Below, in pieces: positions 52,854 through 62,480 of a DNA stretch of 64,000 nt. The translations under genes were made by a program, and so were the position numbers. The DNA is from Streptomyces sp. V2I9 (lineage in GTDB: Bacteria > Actinomycetota > Actinomycetes > Streptomycetales > Streptomycetaceae): NCBI RefSeq assembly GCF_030817475.1, contig NZ_JAUSZJ010000002.1:2383501-2447500 (forward strand), given 5' to 3'. The notes under the pieces are model-generated. The model had not been told where the DNA came from. It saw only the letters and a list, made by a program, of their open reading frames with translations, and did not search any database. Position 1 is the stretch's first letter. Each line of letters opens with the position of its first letter.

Positions 52854-54882
52854 GAGTGGCGTCCTCCTGGTCGGCATCCTGTATCCCGGTGCCCGCGCGC
52901 CCGCCGGGCCGCTCCTGGGCAGGGCGCGCGACGACGCGAGCCCCGTTGCCGGGCAGTGCGGCGGGGTGCACCGACGCGGGAGCGGCGTGGTGGGCGGCCG
53001 GGCCGCGCGGGGGCACGTGCAGGGTCGAACGCTCGCCGGTCCCGGCCTGGGCCGGCACCGACATCAACCGGTGGTCGTCCGACGCGCCCACCCCTGTCCG
53101 GTCGCGTTCCCGCGCGTCCCGGTTGCGCCGGGAGTCCTCGGGTTCCAGCGGTATCGGCGAACCGCGCAGGGGCTCGTCCGCCGTACGCGGCAGGGTCAGC
53201 CGGAACTGCGATCCCCCGCCCGGCTCGCCCCACGCCTGGAGCCAGCCACCGTGCAGCCGGGCGTCCTCCACGGCGATGGACAGGCCGAGCCCCGTCCCGC
53301 CGGTCGTCCGGGCCCGCGCCGGGTCGGCACGCCAGAACCGGTTGAAGACGCGGGTCGCCTCGCCGGGCTTGAGCCCGACCCCGTAGTCCCGCACGGCCAC
53401 GGCGACCGTGCCCTGGGCCACCCCCAGCCGCACGACGACGTCGCGGCCCTCCCCGTGCTCGACGGCGTTGACCACGAGGTTGCGCAGGATGCGCTCGACC
53501 CGCCGGGCGTCGGCCTCGGCTATCACCGGCTGATCGTCACCGACGACGCGGATCCGGGTGCCCTTGCGTTCGGCGAGCGGCTCGGCGCCGCCGATCACCC
53601 GGTGCACCACGGTCCGCAGGTCTATCGGCTCGGCCTCCAGAGCGGCCGCGCCCGCGTCGAAGCGGCTGATCTCCAGCAGGTCGGAGAGCAGCGACTCGAA
53701 CCGGTCGAGCTGGTCGCCCAGCAGCTCGGCGGAGCGCGCGGTCACGGGGTCGAAGTCGGCACGCGCCTCGTGGATGACGTCGGCGGCCATTCTGACGGTG
53801 GTGAGGGGGGTCCGCAGCTCGTGCGAGACGTCGGAGACGAACCGCCGTTGCATCCGGGAGAGCTCCTCCAGTTGCTGAATCTTCAGCTGGAGGCTCTGGG
53901 CCATCTTGTTGAAGGCTTCACCGAGCCGGGCGATGTCGTCCTCGCCGGTGACCTTCATCCGTTCCTGGAGCTTGCCGGCGGAGAGCCGCTCGGCGATGCC
54001 CGCCGCCATCCGCACCGGCGTGACGACCTGGCGCACCACGAACCAGGCGATGGCCCCGAGCAGCACGACGACGAACAGCCCGGCGGTGGCCAGGGTCGTC
54101 CTGACCAGCGACAGGGACTTCTCCTCCTGCGTGAGCGGGAAGAGGTAGTAGAGCTCGTAGGGCTGCTGGTCGATGTCGTAGAGCCGCTTGCCGACGACGA
54201 GCCCCGGCTGCGACTCCTTGCCGTACGAGTACCGGATCAGGGAGTACGTCTGATACGCGCCCTGCCCCTCGCCCACGTTCCGCCGCAGACGGTCGGGCAC
54301 GCTGGACGCCTCGACGCTGCCGGAACCACGCGCCGCACGGCTGCTCGCTCCCTCGGAGACCGAGTCGACGCTGAGCGCCACCACGTTGAAGGCGTTCTTG
54401 CCGCCGCTGGCGAGCTGGTCGACGAGTTCGGTGCGCCAGGAGGTGCTGCCGGTCGTGCCGTCCGTACGCTCGCTGCCCTGTCCCTCGGGTCCGAGGGGGG
54501 CGTTGGCCTTCTCCTGGGCCGCGGCGAAACCACCGGCCGCCTGGGTCTGGGCAGCCTTGCCCTTCGCGTCGAGGAGGCCGTTGCGCACCTGTCCGATCAC
54601 GACGAGACCGAGCAGCAGCACGACCACGACCGACATCAACAGCGTGCCCGCGACGACGCGCAGCTGCAGGTTGCGCCGCCACAGCCGGACAGCGGGCAGC
54701 AGCGGGCGGCGCACCCACCGCATCAGCAGGCGCGGAAAGGGCCCGCCGGGCGTCCGGTCCCCGAACAGCCGGCCGCCCTTCAGGAAACGGCTCATACGTG
54801 GTGCCTTCCGCCCCGAGCCGGCAGCCCGCTCCGTACGGACTCCCGGCTCGCCGGGCCCCGGAGCGGCGCTGCCTCGGGGCAT
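52843..54882 (-). CDS. mtrB: Sensor histidine kinase MtrB
   Basis: 679 aa. Two membrane helices (about 75-100 and 272-292) flank an extracytoplasmic sensor region. HAMP follows, then the dimerisation box FVSDVSHELRTPL with the phosphorylated His at about residue 354, and the ATPase motifs NAVEHGEG (N box), DYGVGL (G1) and GGTGLGLS (G2). A long Pro/Arg-rich tail ends the protein. With mtrA immediately upstream (1-bp gap between stop and start) and lpqB overlapping downstream, this is the standard MtrAB-LpqB system controlling cell-wall and division genes. The ATG at 54882 was used; an ATG at 54795 is possible. Confidence 0.95.
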   Translation of the reverse strand: MPRGSAAPGPGEPGVRTERAAGSGRKAPRMSRFLKGGRLFGDRTPGGPFPRLLMRWVRRPLLPAVRLWRRNLQLRVVAGTLLMSVVVVLLLGLVVIGQVRNGLLDAKGKAAQTQAAGGFAAAQEKANAPLGPEGQGSERTDGTTGSTSWRTELVDQLASGGKNAFNVVALSVDSVSEGASSRAARGSGSVEASSVPDRLRRNVGEGQGAYQTYSLIRYSYGKESQPGLVVGKRLYDIDQQPYELYYLFPLTQEEKSLSLVRTTLATAGLFVVVLLGAIAWFVVRQVVTPVRMAAGIAERLSAGKLQERMKVTGEDDIARLGEAFNKMAQSLQLKIQQLEELSRMQRRFVSDVSHELRTPLTTVRMAADVIHEARADFDPVTARSAELLGDQLDRFESLLSDLLEISRFDAGAAALEAEPIDLRTVVHRVIGGAEPLAERKGTRIRVVGDDQPVIAEADARRVERILRNLVVNAVEHGEGRDVVVRLGVAQGTVAVAVRDYGVGLKPGEATRVFNRFWRADPARARTTGGTGLGLSIAVEDARLHGGWLQAWGEPGGGSQFRLTLPRTADEPLRGSPIPLEPEDSRRNRDARERDRTGVGASDDHRLMSVPAQAGTGERSTLHVPPRGPAAHHAAPASVHPAALPGNGARVVARPAQERPGGRAGTGIQDADQEDATRGY

Positions 54883-54883
54883 C

Positions 54884-55573
54884 TCAGCTCGGTCCGGCCT
54901 TGTAGCCGACGCCTCGGACCGTCACCACGATCTCCGGCCGCTCCGGGTCCTTCTCGACCTTGGAACGCAGACGCTGTACATGCACATTCACCAGGCGGGT
55001 GTCGGCCGCGTGGCGGTAACCCCACACCTGTTCCAGCAGGACTTCACGGGTGAAGACCTGCCACGGCTTACGGGCGAGCGCGACCAGGAGGTCGAACTCC
55101 AGCGGCGTCAGGGCGATGGACTGCCCTTCCCGCTTGACGGAGTGACCGGCCACGTCGATGACCAGGTCACCGATGGACAACTGCTCCGGTGCGGGTTCTT
55201 CGGATCTCCGCAGACGTGCCCTGATCCGGGCAACCAACTCCTTGGGTTTGAACGGCTTGACGATGTAGTCGTCGGCCCCTGACTCCAGGCCGACCACGAC
55301 GTCGACGGTGTCGCTCTTGGCGGTGAGCATGACGATCGGCACACCGGACTCGGCCCTGATCAGCCTGCACACCTCGATGCCGTCCCTTCCGGGCAGCATG
55401 AGGTCGAGCAGCACCAGGTCCGGCTTGGCCTCACGAAATGCGGCCAGTGCCTTGTCGCCGTCCGCTACGAACGACGGCTCGAAACCTTCTCCACGCAGCA
55501 CAATCCCGAGCATCTCGGCCAGTGCGGTGTCGTCGTCGACGACAAGGACGCGTCCCTTCATAATCGACATCAT
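54884..55573 (-). CDS. mtrA: Response regulator MtrA
   Basis: 229 aa OmpR-type regulator. Receiver domain with acidic triplet DDD (13-15), phosphorylation Asp57 (LLDLMLPG), Thr (MLTAK) and Lys (VKPFKP), then a winged-helix DNA-binding domain (SIALTPLEFDLLVALARKP, cited in part; VNVHVQRLRSKVE). It is nearly identical in sequence to known Streptomyces MtrA. Start is the MMSIMKG ATG; an upstream ATG at 55585 would add four residues and overlap the mtnA stop. Part of a tight mtnA-mtrA-mtrB-lpqB string. Confidence 0.97.
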   Translation of the reverse strand: MMSIMKGRVLVVDDDTALAEMLGIVLRGEGFEPSFVADGDKALAAFREAKPDLVLLDLMLPGRDGIEVCRLIRAESGVPIVMLTAKSDTVDVVVGLESGADDYIVKPFKPKELVARIRARLRRSEEPAPEQLSIGDLVIDVAGHSVKREGQSIALTPLEFDLLVALARKPWQVFTREVLLEQVWGYRHAADTRLVNVHVQRLRSKVEKDPERPEIVVTVRGVGYKAGPS

Positions 55574-55577
55574 CCCA

Positions 55578-56720
55578 TTAGCCAATCGTTACCTGCGATG
55601 ACCTGGCGCACAGCTCGGCCAGTCCGGCCCCCGTGACGGGGGAAATCGCGCCCTCCTCGGTGACGATCGCCGTGATCAGCTCCGGGGGCGTGACGTCGAA
55701 AGCCGGGTTGTACGCCGGGGCCCCGAGGGGTGCGACGACCCTCCCGCCCTGATCGCCGCCCGACACACTTCCCACCGATGTGAGCTCCGTCACTTCTCTT
55801 CCGGAACGCTGTTCGACGATGATCGAAGCACCGTCCGGGGTCTCCAGATCCACGGTCGTCGTCGGCGCCACCACGATGAACGGCACATGGTGGTACTTCG
55901 CGAGGACGGCCAGCGGGTAACTCCCCACCTTGTTGGCCACCGACCCGTCCGCGGCGATGCGGTCGGCGCCTATGAGCACCGCGTCGACCTCCCCCGCCGC
56001 GAACAGCGACCCGGCCGCGCTGTCCGTCAGCAGGCTGTACGCCAGGCCGTTGCGGGCCGCCTCGTACGCGGTCAGCCGCGCCCCCTGGAGCAGGGGTCGC
56101 GTCTCGTCCACCCACAGCCGCCGCAGCCGCCCCCGCCGGTGCACACGCAACGCCACGGCGAACGCCGTCCCCTCGCCCCCGGAGACCAGCGCCCCGGTGT
56201 TGCAGTGGGTCAGCAGCTGGTACCCGCGGCCGGGCATCAGCTCCTCCAACAGCGCCTCGCCGTACTCCGCCATACGCCCGCTGGCCTGCGCGTCCTCCTC
56301 GTGCAGGGCACGCGCGGCAGCCAGCGCGGCGGCGGAAGCCGCCTCGTCCCCCGCTCCCTTCCCGGCCGCCTCCCAGTAGGCCGCCGCGACCCGGCGCACC
56401 CCGTACGCGAGGTTCACCGCGGTGGGCCGCGCCCGCTCCAGCAGGCCCGCCGCCTCCGCGACGTCGTCGCCACGGGCCGCCGCGAGCGCCACCCCGTAGC
56501 CTCCGGCGATCCCGAGCAGCGGGGCCCCTCGCACCGCCAGAGTCCGGATCGCGCGCACCAGCGCGGGCACATCGGTGCACACCAGCTCGACCTCCTCGGC
56601 GGGCAGCCGTGTCTGGTCCAGCAGCACCAGAACGGGGCCCTCCGGAGGCTCGGCCCAACGGAGTACGGAGAGCGCGGGAGGCTCGTAGCCCACCGGCGAT
56701 TGCACGTCCTGATCAGCCAT
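55578..56720 (-). CDS. mtnA: S-methyl-5-thioribose-1-phosphate isomerase
   Basis: 380 aa. Converts methylthioribose-1-phosphate to methylthioribulose-1-phosphate in the methionine salvage pathway. The catalytic Cys lies in THCNTGAL, the catalytic Asp in LIGADRIAADG, and the eIF2B-like fold shows AVRGAPLLGIAGGYG near residue 62. The ATG has GGAGGG just upstream. The stop (TAA, 55578-55580) precedes the mtrA start by a few bases, so the two are closely linked, and the pair is an unusual mix of metabolism and signalling. Confidence 0.93.
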   Translation of the reverse strand: MADQDVQSPVGYEPPALSVLRWAEPPEGPVLVLLDQTRLPAEEVELVCTDVPALVRAIRTLAVRGAPLLGIAGGYGVALAAARGDDVAEAAGLLERARPTAVNLAYGVRRVAAAYWEAAGKGAGDEAASAAALAAARALHEEDAQASGRMAEYGEALLEELMPGRGYQLLTHCNTGALVSGGEGTAFAVALRVHRRGRLRRLWVDETRPLLQGARLTAYEAARNGLAYSLLTDSAAGSLFAAGEVDAVLIGADRIAADGSVANKVGSYPLAVLAKYHHVPFIVVAPTTTVDLETPDGASIIVEQRSGREVTELTSVGSVSGGDQGGRVVAPLGAPAYNPAFDVTPPELITAIVTEEGAISPVTGAGLAELCARSSQVTIG

Positions 56721-56860
56721 CCCTCCAGTCTGCCCGGTGAGCACCCCCCACATGAAGGTGCGGAGGAGGCGGAGCGGCCGGTCCGCCCCGGACGGGCGCG
56801 TGGCACGATGGCTGCCAACCTGCCGCCCCGATGAGCGGTCAGGACGGTGAAGGAGCGAGA

Positions 56861-58066
56861 ATGAACGACTCTCCGGGCTGGGCGTCGCCCGGATCTGCCA
56901 CCTCCGACGGCAAGGAGACGGCGATTCCCCGCCCCTCCGACCCGCAGGACGGAAGCGGCCCGACGGGACAGTGGTCCCCTGAGCAGCCGCCTCCCGGGCA
57001 GTGGTCCCCACCGAGCAACCCCGGCGGCCCCGGCACACGGCCGCCCGCACCCGGCTGGGGCGGCGGCCCGCAGCGACAGGGCTGGGCAGCACCGCCGCCG
57101 GCCGCGAAGCCCGGCATCATCCCGCTGCGCCCCCTGAGTCTCGGCGAGATCCTCGACGGCTCCGTCTCCGCCCTGCGCGCCCACTGGCGTACCGCACTCG
57201 GCTTCAGCCTCGGGATCGCGGTGGTCACCCAGATCGCGCTGACCCTCATGCAGCGCCATCTGCTGCCGAAGCCGACCTCCGTCGATCCGAACGCCACCGG
57301 CACCGAGGCCCTCCGCCAGGCGTCCGAATCCGCTCGCTCGACACTGGTCTCCATGACCCCGGTCCTCTTCCTCACGATGATCGGCACGTTCCTGACCGCG
57401 TCGGTCGTCGCCGTGGTCGTCAGCCGCTCCGTACTGGGCCGGCCCAGTACGCTCTCCGACACCTGGGCCGAGGTTCGACCGCGGCTCCTCCCTCTGACCG
57501 GGCTGGCCCTGCTGCTGCCCCTGGTCATCATCGTCACGATGGCCGTGTGCATCGGCCCCGGACTGCTGATCGGCTCCGGGGCGGGCGCGGCACTCGCACT
57601 CCTCGGCTCCCTCGCGGCCTGCGTCCTCATCCCCTGGCTGTGGGTGAGCTTCGCCCTCTCCACCCCCGCGCTCGTACTGGAGCGGCAAGGCGTCGCCGCC
57701 GCGCTGCGCAGGTCGGTCAAGCTGGTCCGCGGCGCCTGGTGGCGCACCTTCGGCATCCTCGTGCTGGCCCAGCTGATCGTCCTCCTGTTGAGCCTGATCG
57801 TCTCCGTGCCCTTCGGCGCCATCGCGGTCATCGCCGACGGAACCGACCTCAGCGAGCTCCTCGAAGGCGGCGGCTCTCCCACCGGCTGGCCCTTCCTCAT
57901 CATCACGGGCATCGGCGAAGTGATCGTCTCGACGCTCGTCTACCCCTTCCTCGGCGGCGTGACGGCCCTGCTCTACGTGGACCAGCGCATCCGCCGCGAA
58001 GCCCTGGACCTCGACCTCGCACGGGCCGCGGGCCTTCCCGGCTACGGCGACACCCCCCGGAGCTGA
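56861..58066 (+). CDS. Multi-pass membrane protein (glycerophosphoryl diester phosphodiesterase membrane-domain-like)
   Basis: 401 aa. About 95 Pro/Gly/Ser-rich cytoplasmic residues are followed by PLSLGEILDGSVSALRAHW, then about six helices (residues roughly 110-370) typical of the GPDPase_memb / DUF7847-like family, with no catalytic motif of its own. The ATG at 56861 has AAGGAGCGAGA directly before it, better than the ATG 30 nt upstream. First gene of a plus-strand operon with DUF4129, DUF4350, MoxR and DUF58 genes; likely in the same envelope-related complex. Function unknown. Confidence 0.8.
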   Translation: MNDSPGWASPGSATSDGKETAIPRPSDPQDGSGPTGQWSPEQPPPGQWSPPSNPGGPGTRPPAPGWGGGPQRQGWAAPPPAAKPGIIPLRPLSLGEILDGSVSALRAHWRTALGFSLGIAVVTQIALTLMQRHLLPKPTSVDPNATGTEALRQASESARSTLVSMTPVLFLTMIGTFLTASVVAVVVSRSVLGRPSTLSDTWAEVRPRLLPLTGLALLLPLVIIVTMAVCIGPGLLIGSGAGAALALLGSLAACVLIPWLWVSFALSTPALVLERQGVAAALRRSVKLVRGAWWRTFGILVLAQLIVLLLSLIVSVPFGAIAVIADGTDLSELLEGGGSPTGWPFLIITGIGEVIVSTLVYPFLGGVTALLYVDQRIRREALDLDLARAAGLPGYGDTPRS

Positions 58067-58070
58067 TGAG

Positions 58071-58763
58071 GTGACGGGGGCGGGGGGCGCCATCATCACG
58101 GCACGGGCCGACGGCGCGTCGGGCGGCATACCCGTGGACACGCCACGTCTCCCCGCACGGGAGGCGGCCGAGAGCGAACTGTCCAAGCCGATGTACCACG
58201 AGAACGACCCGAACGTCTTCCAGCGCGCCCTGAACGAGTTCTGGGACTGGATCACCGGGGTGTTCGACGCCGCAGCGGGGGCCGCACCCGGCGGGCCGGC
58301 CGGGATCGTCGTCCTGGTCGTCCTCGTCATCGGTCTCGCCGCCGCCCTCTGGTGGCGACTCGGCACCCCGCAGCGCTCCCCCCGGAGCGCGGACGCGCTC
58401 TTCGACGGCGAAGGCCCCCGCAGCGCGGCCCAGCACCGCACCGCGGCCGAAGCGCACGCCGCGGCCCTGCGCTGGACCGAGGCCGTCCAGGAACGCATGC
58501 GTGCCATCGTCCGGTCGCTGGAGGAGCGCGCCCTGCTCGACCCCCGCCCCGGCCGCACCGCGGACGAGGCGGCGGCGGAAGCGGGCCGCACCCTGCCCGA
58601 ACACGCGGCCCGGCTGCGTGCCGCCGCCCGGAACTTCGACGACGTGACGTACGGGGGCCGCACCGCGGACGGGTCCGCGTACCTGGCCCTGCGCACCCTC
58701 GATCTCGATCTCGGCGAGGCCAAGCCGCTGCTGTCCGGAACGTCCCGAGGAGCCACCGGATGA
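58071..58763 (+). CDS. DUF4129 domain protein
   Basis: 230 aa. A short basic start, an amphipathic segment, one membrane helix (GIVVLVVLVIGLAAALWW, about residues 83-100) and a cytoplasmic C-terminal DUF4129 domain with AALRWTEAVQERM and TLPEHAARLRAAA. GTG start 4 bp after the preceding stop; the end overlaps the next start. Members sit in MoxR-DUF58 operons. Role unknown. Confidence 0.85.
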   Translation: MTGAGGAIITARADGASGGIPVDTPRLPAREAAESELSKPMYHENDPNVFQRALNEFWDWITGVFDAAAGAAPGGPAGIVVLVVLVIGLAAALWWRLGTPQRSPRSADALFDGEGPRSAAQHRTAAEAHAAALRWTEAVQERMRAIVRSLEERALLDPRPGRTADEAAAEAGRTLPEHAARLRAAARNFDDVTYGGRTADGSAYLALRTLDLDLGEAKPLLSGTSRGATG

Positions 58764-60010
58764 CCGCGGTGACCGCCGCTTCCCCCACCTCGACGGCGGC
58801 CACCCCCGGTCAGGTCTGGACCCGTGCCCGAGGCGTCCTGGCCGCTCTCCTCATCCTCGTCGTCGCCGGCGTCACGTTCGCCGCCGTACGCTCCGGGACG
58901 AGCCACGGACAACTCGACCCGCGCTCCGCGGACCCGCGGGGCAGCCGCGCCGTGGCCGAACTCCTCGAAGCACGCGGCATATCCGTCACGGTCGCCACCA
59001 CTCTCGCCGAGGCCACCGCCGCGGCCGGCCCCGACACCACGCTCCTGGTCACCGGCCCCAACCTCCTGACCCGGTCGCAGCAGCTCCGTCTCGCCGAGGC
59101 GACCTCCGCCTCCGCGGGACGCACCCTGCTGGTCGGACCAGGACCGGCGACCACGACCCGGCTCGCCCCCGGCGTACGCGTCGAGCAGCAGAAAGCCGTC
59201 AGCGCCCTCGCCCCGGCATGCGACCTCCCCGCCGCCCGCCGGGCCGGCACGGCGGACCTGGGCGGCATCCGCTACACGGTCCAGGACCCCACGGCCATCA
59301 CCTGCTACCCGAGCGCCGGCCTCCCCAGCCTGGTCGTCCTTCCGGCCGGGACGGAGGGCGACACCGTCGTCCTCGGATCTCCCGCCCTCTTCCACAACGA
59401 GCGTCTCGACAAGCAGGGCAACGCCTCGCTCGCCCTCCAACTCCTCGGTTCCCGTCCCCATCTCGTCTGGTACCTCCCCTCTCTCAGTGATCCATCCGCG
59501 GCAACCGGTGCCGACTCCCCCGGCGACGGCGACGACGACCGGTCGGAGGACGGAGCGAGGAACGACGCGGCCGAGGAGAGCGGCTTCCTCGACCTCGTCC
59601 CGTCGGGCTGGCTATGGGCGACCGTTCAGCTCGGCCTCGCCGCCGTGCTCGCCGCCGTCTGGCGTGGCCGCCGGCTCGGCCCCCTGGTGGCGGAACGGCT
59701 GCCGGTGGCCATCCGCGCCTCCGAATCCGCCGAAGGCCGCTCCCTCCTCTACCGCAAGGTCAACGCTCGTGACCGTGCTGCCGACGCCCTCCGGGAGGCC
59801 GCCCGCACACGCCTCGCGCACCTCGCCGGAGTGTCCGCCCGCGACGCGCACACCCCTGGTGTCCTCCTCCCCGCCTTGTCGGCGCGCATGACCGTCGTGG
59901 ACCACGACCTCAGCGCGCTGCTCTTCGGCACGGCCCCCTCCACCGACGCCGCCCTGGTCCTCCTCGCCGATCAACTCGACGCCCTCGAAAGAGAGGTACG
60001 CACTTCATGA
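58760..60010 (+). CDS. DUF4350 domain membrane protein
   Basis: 416 aa. An N-terminal helix (VLAALLILVVAGVTFAAV, residues 27-44) anchors an extracytoplasmic DUF4350 domain (SADPRGSRAVAELLEARGI, cited in part; TLLVTGPNLLT; LVVLPAGTEG), and a second helix near residue 290 leads to a cytoplasmic helical end. Two cysteines in the domain (near 155 and 178) may pair outside. ATGA overlap with both neighbours. Works with MoxR and DUF58 proteins by context; no enzymatic motif is seen. Confidence 0.85.
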   Translation: MTAVTAASPTSTAATPGQVWTRARGVLAALLILVVAGVTFAAVRSGTSHGQLDPRSADPRGSRAVAELLEARGISVTVATTLAEATAAAGPDTTLLVTGPNLLTRSQQLRLAEATSASAGRTLLVGPGPATTTRLAPGVRVEQQKAVSALAPACDLPAARRAGTADLGGIRYTVQDPTAITCYPSAGLPSLVVLPAGTEGDTVVLGSPALFHNERLDKQGNASLALQLLGSRPHLVWYLPSLSDPSAATGADSPGDGDDDRSEDGARNDAAEESGFLDLVPSGWLWATVQLGLAAVLAAVWRGRRLGPLVAERLPVAIRASESAEGRSLLYRKVNARDRAADALREAARTRLAHLAGVSARDAHTPGVLLPALSARMTVVDHDLSALLFGTAPSTDAALVLLADQLDALEREVRTS

Positions 60011-61035
60011 GCGCCCCGACCCCCGAGCCGGCCGAGCCCACGGAGCCCGCAGCGGCACCTGTGAGCCCCACGGAACCGGAGCCGTCCGACAGCGCCCGCG
60101 CGTCCTTGGAGGCTCTGCGCTCCGAAATCGCCAAAGCCGTCGTCGGCCAGGACCCCGCCGTCACCGGGCTCGTCGTCGCGCTGCTCTGCCGAGGACACGT
60201 ACTGCTCGAAGGTGTGCCCGGGGTCGCCAAGACCCTCCTGGTGCGCGCTCTCGCCGCTTCACTCGAACTCGACACGAAGCGCGTCCAGTTCACCCCGGAC
60301 TTGATGCCCAGCGACGTCACGGGCTCGCTGGTCTATGACGCGCGCACCGCCGAATTCTCCTTCCAGCCCGGTCCGGTCTTCACCAACCTGCTGATCGCCG
60401 ACGAGATCAACCGCACCCCTCCCAAGACCCAGTCCTCCCTCCTCGAAGCGATGGAGGAACGGCAGGTCACCGTCGACGGAACGCCGAAGCCACTGCCCGA
60501 GCCCTTCCTCGTCGCCGCCACCCAGAACCCCGTCGAATACGAAGGGACCTACCCCCTCCCCGAAGCCCAACTGGACCGTTTTCTGCTCAAACTGACGGTT
60601 CCGCTCCCGTCACGGGAGGACGAGATCCACGTCCTCACCCGCCACGCCGACGGGTTCAACCCGCGCGACCTCACAGCCGCCGGGGTGCGCCCCGTCGCCG
60701 GGCCGGCCGAGCTGGAAGCAGCACGGGAAGCCGTCGCGAAGACGACCGTCTCCCCCGAGATAGCCGGCTATGTGGTGGACATCTGCCGTGCCACGCGCGA
60801 TTCCCCCTCGCTCACTCTCGGCGTCTCCCCCCGAGGCGCCACCGCACTGCTGTCGACTGCGCGTGCCTGGGCCTGGCTGACCGGCCGTGACTATGTCATC
60901 CCGGACGATGTGAAGGCCCTCGCGCTCCCCACGCTCCGTCATCGCATTCACCTGCGGCCCGAGGCGGAAATGGAAGGAGTCACTTCCGACTCCGTCATCG
61001 CCTCGGTGCTCGCCCACGTCCCCGTACCCCGATGA
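60007..61035 (+). CDS. MoxR-family AAA+ ATPase
   Basis: 342 aa. A Pro/Glu-rich N-terminal 30 residues, then the AAA+ core: Walker A GVPGVAKT (about 70-77), Walker B LIADEINR (about 130), sensor VAATQNP and arginine-finger region LPEAQLDRF. MoxR ATPases act as chaperone-like activators, usually of a DUF58 or VWA partner, and both are here. ATGA overlap with the DUF4350 gene. Confidence 0.95.
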   Translation: MSAPTPEPAEPTEPAAAPVSPTEPEPSDSARASLEALRSEIAKAVVGQDPAVTGLVVALLCRGHVLLEGVPGVAKTLLVRALAASLELDTKRVQFTPDLMPSDVTGSLVYDARTAEFSFQPGPVFTNLLIADEINRTPPKTQSSLLEAMEERQVTVDGTPKPLPEPFLVAATQNPVEYEGTYPLPEAQLDRFLLKLTVPLPSREDEIHVLTRHADGFNPRDLTAAGVRPVAGPAELEAAREAVAKTTVSPEIAGYVVDICRATRDSPSLTLGVSPRGATALLSTARAWAWLTGRDYVIPDDVKALALPTLRHRIHLRPEAEMEGVTSDSVIASVLAHVPVPR

Positions 61036-61039
61036 GGCG

Positions 61040-62362
61040 GTGACCACCATGGCCCTCACCGGACGAACCGCGCTGCTGGCCGCTCTGGGATCACTCCCCG
61101 TAGGCATCCTCGCCCCTAGCTGGACGGGGATGCTCGCGGTCAATGCCCCGCTCTCTCTCGCAATTCTCTGTGACTATGCCCTGGCCGCGCCAGTGCGCAC
61201 GCTTCGGTTCACTCGATCCGGCGACACATCTGTTCGACTCGGTGACGCGGCAGACGTGCAACTGACCGTAACCAATACGTCCCGTCGGCGTCTGCGCGCC
61301 CAGGTGCGGGACGCCTGGCCCCCGAGCAGCTGGGCCTCGGGTACCGAACGTCGCGCTTCCCGCCACACGCTGACGATCCCCGCCGGGGAACAGCGACGCC
61401 TGACCACCCTTCTGCGCCCGACCCGTCGCGGCGACCGGCAGGCCGAACGCATCACGATCCGCTCGTACGGACCGCTCGGCCTCGCCGCACGCCAGGGGCA
61501 GCACCGCGCCCCGTGGACCGTGCGGGTGCTGCCTCCGTTCACCAGCCGCAAGCATCTGCCGTCCCGGCTCGCCCGGCTTCGGGAACTCGACGGTCGGACC
61601 AGCGTTCTGACACGTGGCGAGGGAACAGAGTTCGACAGTCTGCGGGCCTACGTGCCGGGGGACGACACCCGTTCCATCGACTGGCGGGCCACCGCGCGCC
61701 AGTCGGCCGTCGCCGTCCGGACGTGGCGACCGGAGCGGGACCGGCACATCCTGATCGTCCTCGACACCGGTCGGACGTCTGCGGGCCGGGTGGGCGACGT
61801 CCCCCGGCTGGATGCCTCGATGGACGCCACGCTCCTCCTGACCGCCCTCGCCACGCGGGCGGGCGACCGCGTGAGCCTGCTCGCCTACGACCGCCAGGTC
61901 CGGGCCAGGGTCCAGGGGCGGACGGCGACGGGCAACGTTCTGGCGACCGTCATCAACACCCTGGCCACGCTGGAGCCCGAGCTCATCGAGACGGATGCCC
62001 GCGGTCTGAGCAATACCGCTCTCGCCGACGCCCCGCGCGGTTCGCTGATCGTCCTCCTCACCACGCTGGAAGCCGCCCCTGTCGAGGAGGGCCTCCTGCC
62101 CGTGCTGCCCCAGCTCACCCAGCGCCACACCGTTCTGCTGGCCGCGGTCTCCGACCCTCGTATCGAGGAGATGGCCGCAGGCAGGGGAACGGTGGACTCG
62201 GTGTATGCCGCGGCAGCGGCCGGCCAGGCCCGGGCGGAACGCCGCCGTACGGCCGACCGCCTCCGGCGCCATGGCGTCGTCGTCGTGGACGCGACTCCGG
62301 ACAACCTCGCTCCCGCTCTCGCCGACGCGTATCTCGCGTTGAAGGCGGCAGGCCGTCTTTAG
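61040..62362 (+). CDS. DUF58 domain protein (MoxR partner)
   Basis: 440 aa. Two N-terminal hydrophobic segments (residues about 8-50), a beta-rich part, and the DUF58 core GTEFDSLRAYVPGDDTRSIDW (cited in part, about residues 196-215) with the VWA-like LIVLDTGRTSAG. It fits the DUF58-MoxR pairing. GTG at 61040 with GAGG nearby; an ATG at 61049 is an alternative start. Last gene of the operon, before a strong terminator. No substrate known. Confidence 0.88.
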   Translation: MTTMALTGRTALLAALGSLPVGILAPSWTGMLAVNAPLSLAILCDYALAAPVRTLRFTRSGDTSVRLGDAADVQLTVTNTSRRRLRAQVRDAWPPSSWASGTERRASRHTLTIPAGEQRRLTTLLRPTRRGDRQAERITIRSYGPLGLAARQGQHRAPWTVRVLPPFTSRKHLPSRLARLRELDGRTSVLTRGEGTEFDSLRAYVPGDDTRSIDWRATARQSAVAVRTWRPERDRHILIVLDTGRTSAGRVGDVPRLDASMDATLLLTALATRAGDRVSLLAYDRQVRARVQGRTATGNVLATVINTLATLEPELIETDARGLSNTALADAPRGSLIVLLTTLEAAPVEEGLLPVLPQLTQRHTVLLAAVSDPRIEEMAAGRGTVDSVYAAAAAGQARAERRRTADRLRRHGVVVVDATPDNLAPALADAYLALKAAGRL

Positions 62363-62438
62363 GGGGCTGCCGGCTGCCGCCCGGCCCCAGTACTTTCAAC
62401 AGAAACCTCTGGAGAGGGAAAGGGGTCCGGAACGCAGA

Positions 62439-62468
62439 AAAGCCCCGTGCCACAAGGCACGGGGCTTT
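62439..62468. terminator. Strong terminator between DUF58 gene and rrn operon
   Basis: A perfect 13-bp stem (62439-62451 with 62456-62468) and an ACAA loop lie 12 bp beyond the 5S 3' end. On the minus strand A/T-rich bases follow the stem, a classical rRNA operon terminator; it also faces the plus-strand operon. Confidence 0.9.
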
Positions 62469-62480
62469 CCCGGAAAAATT

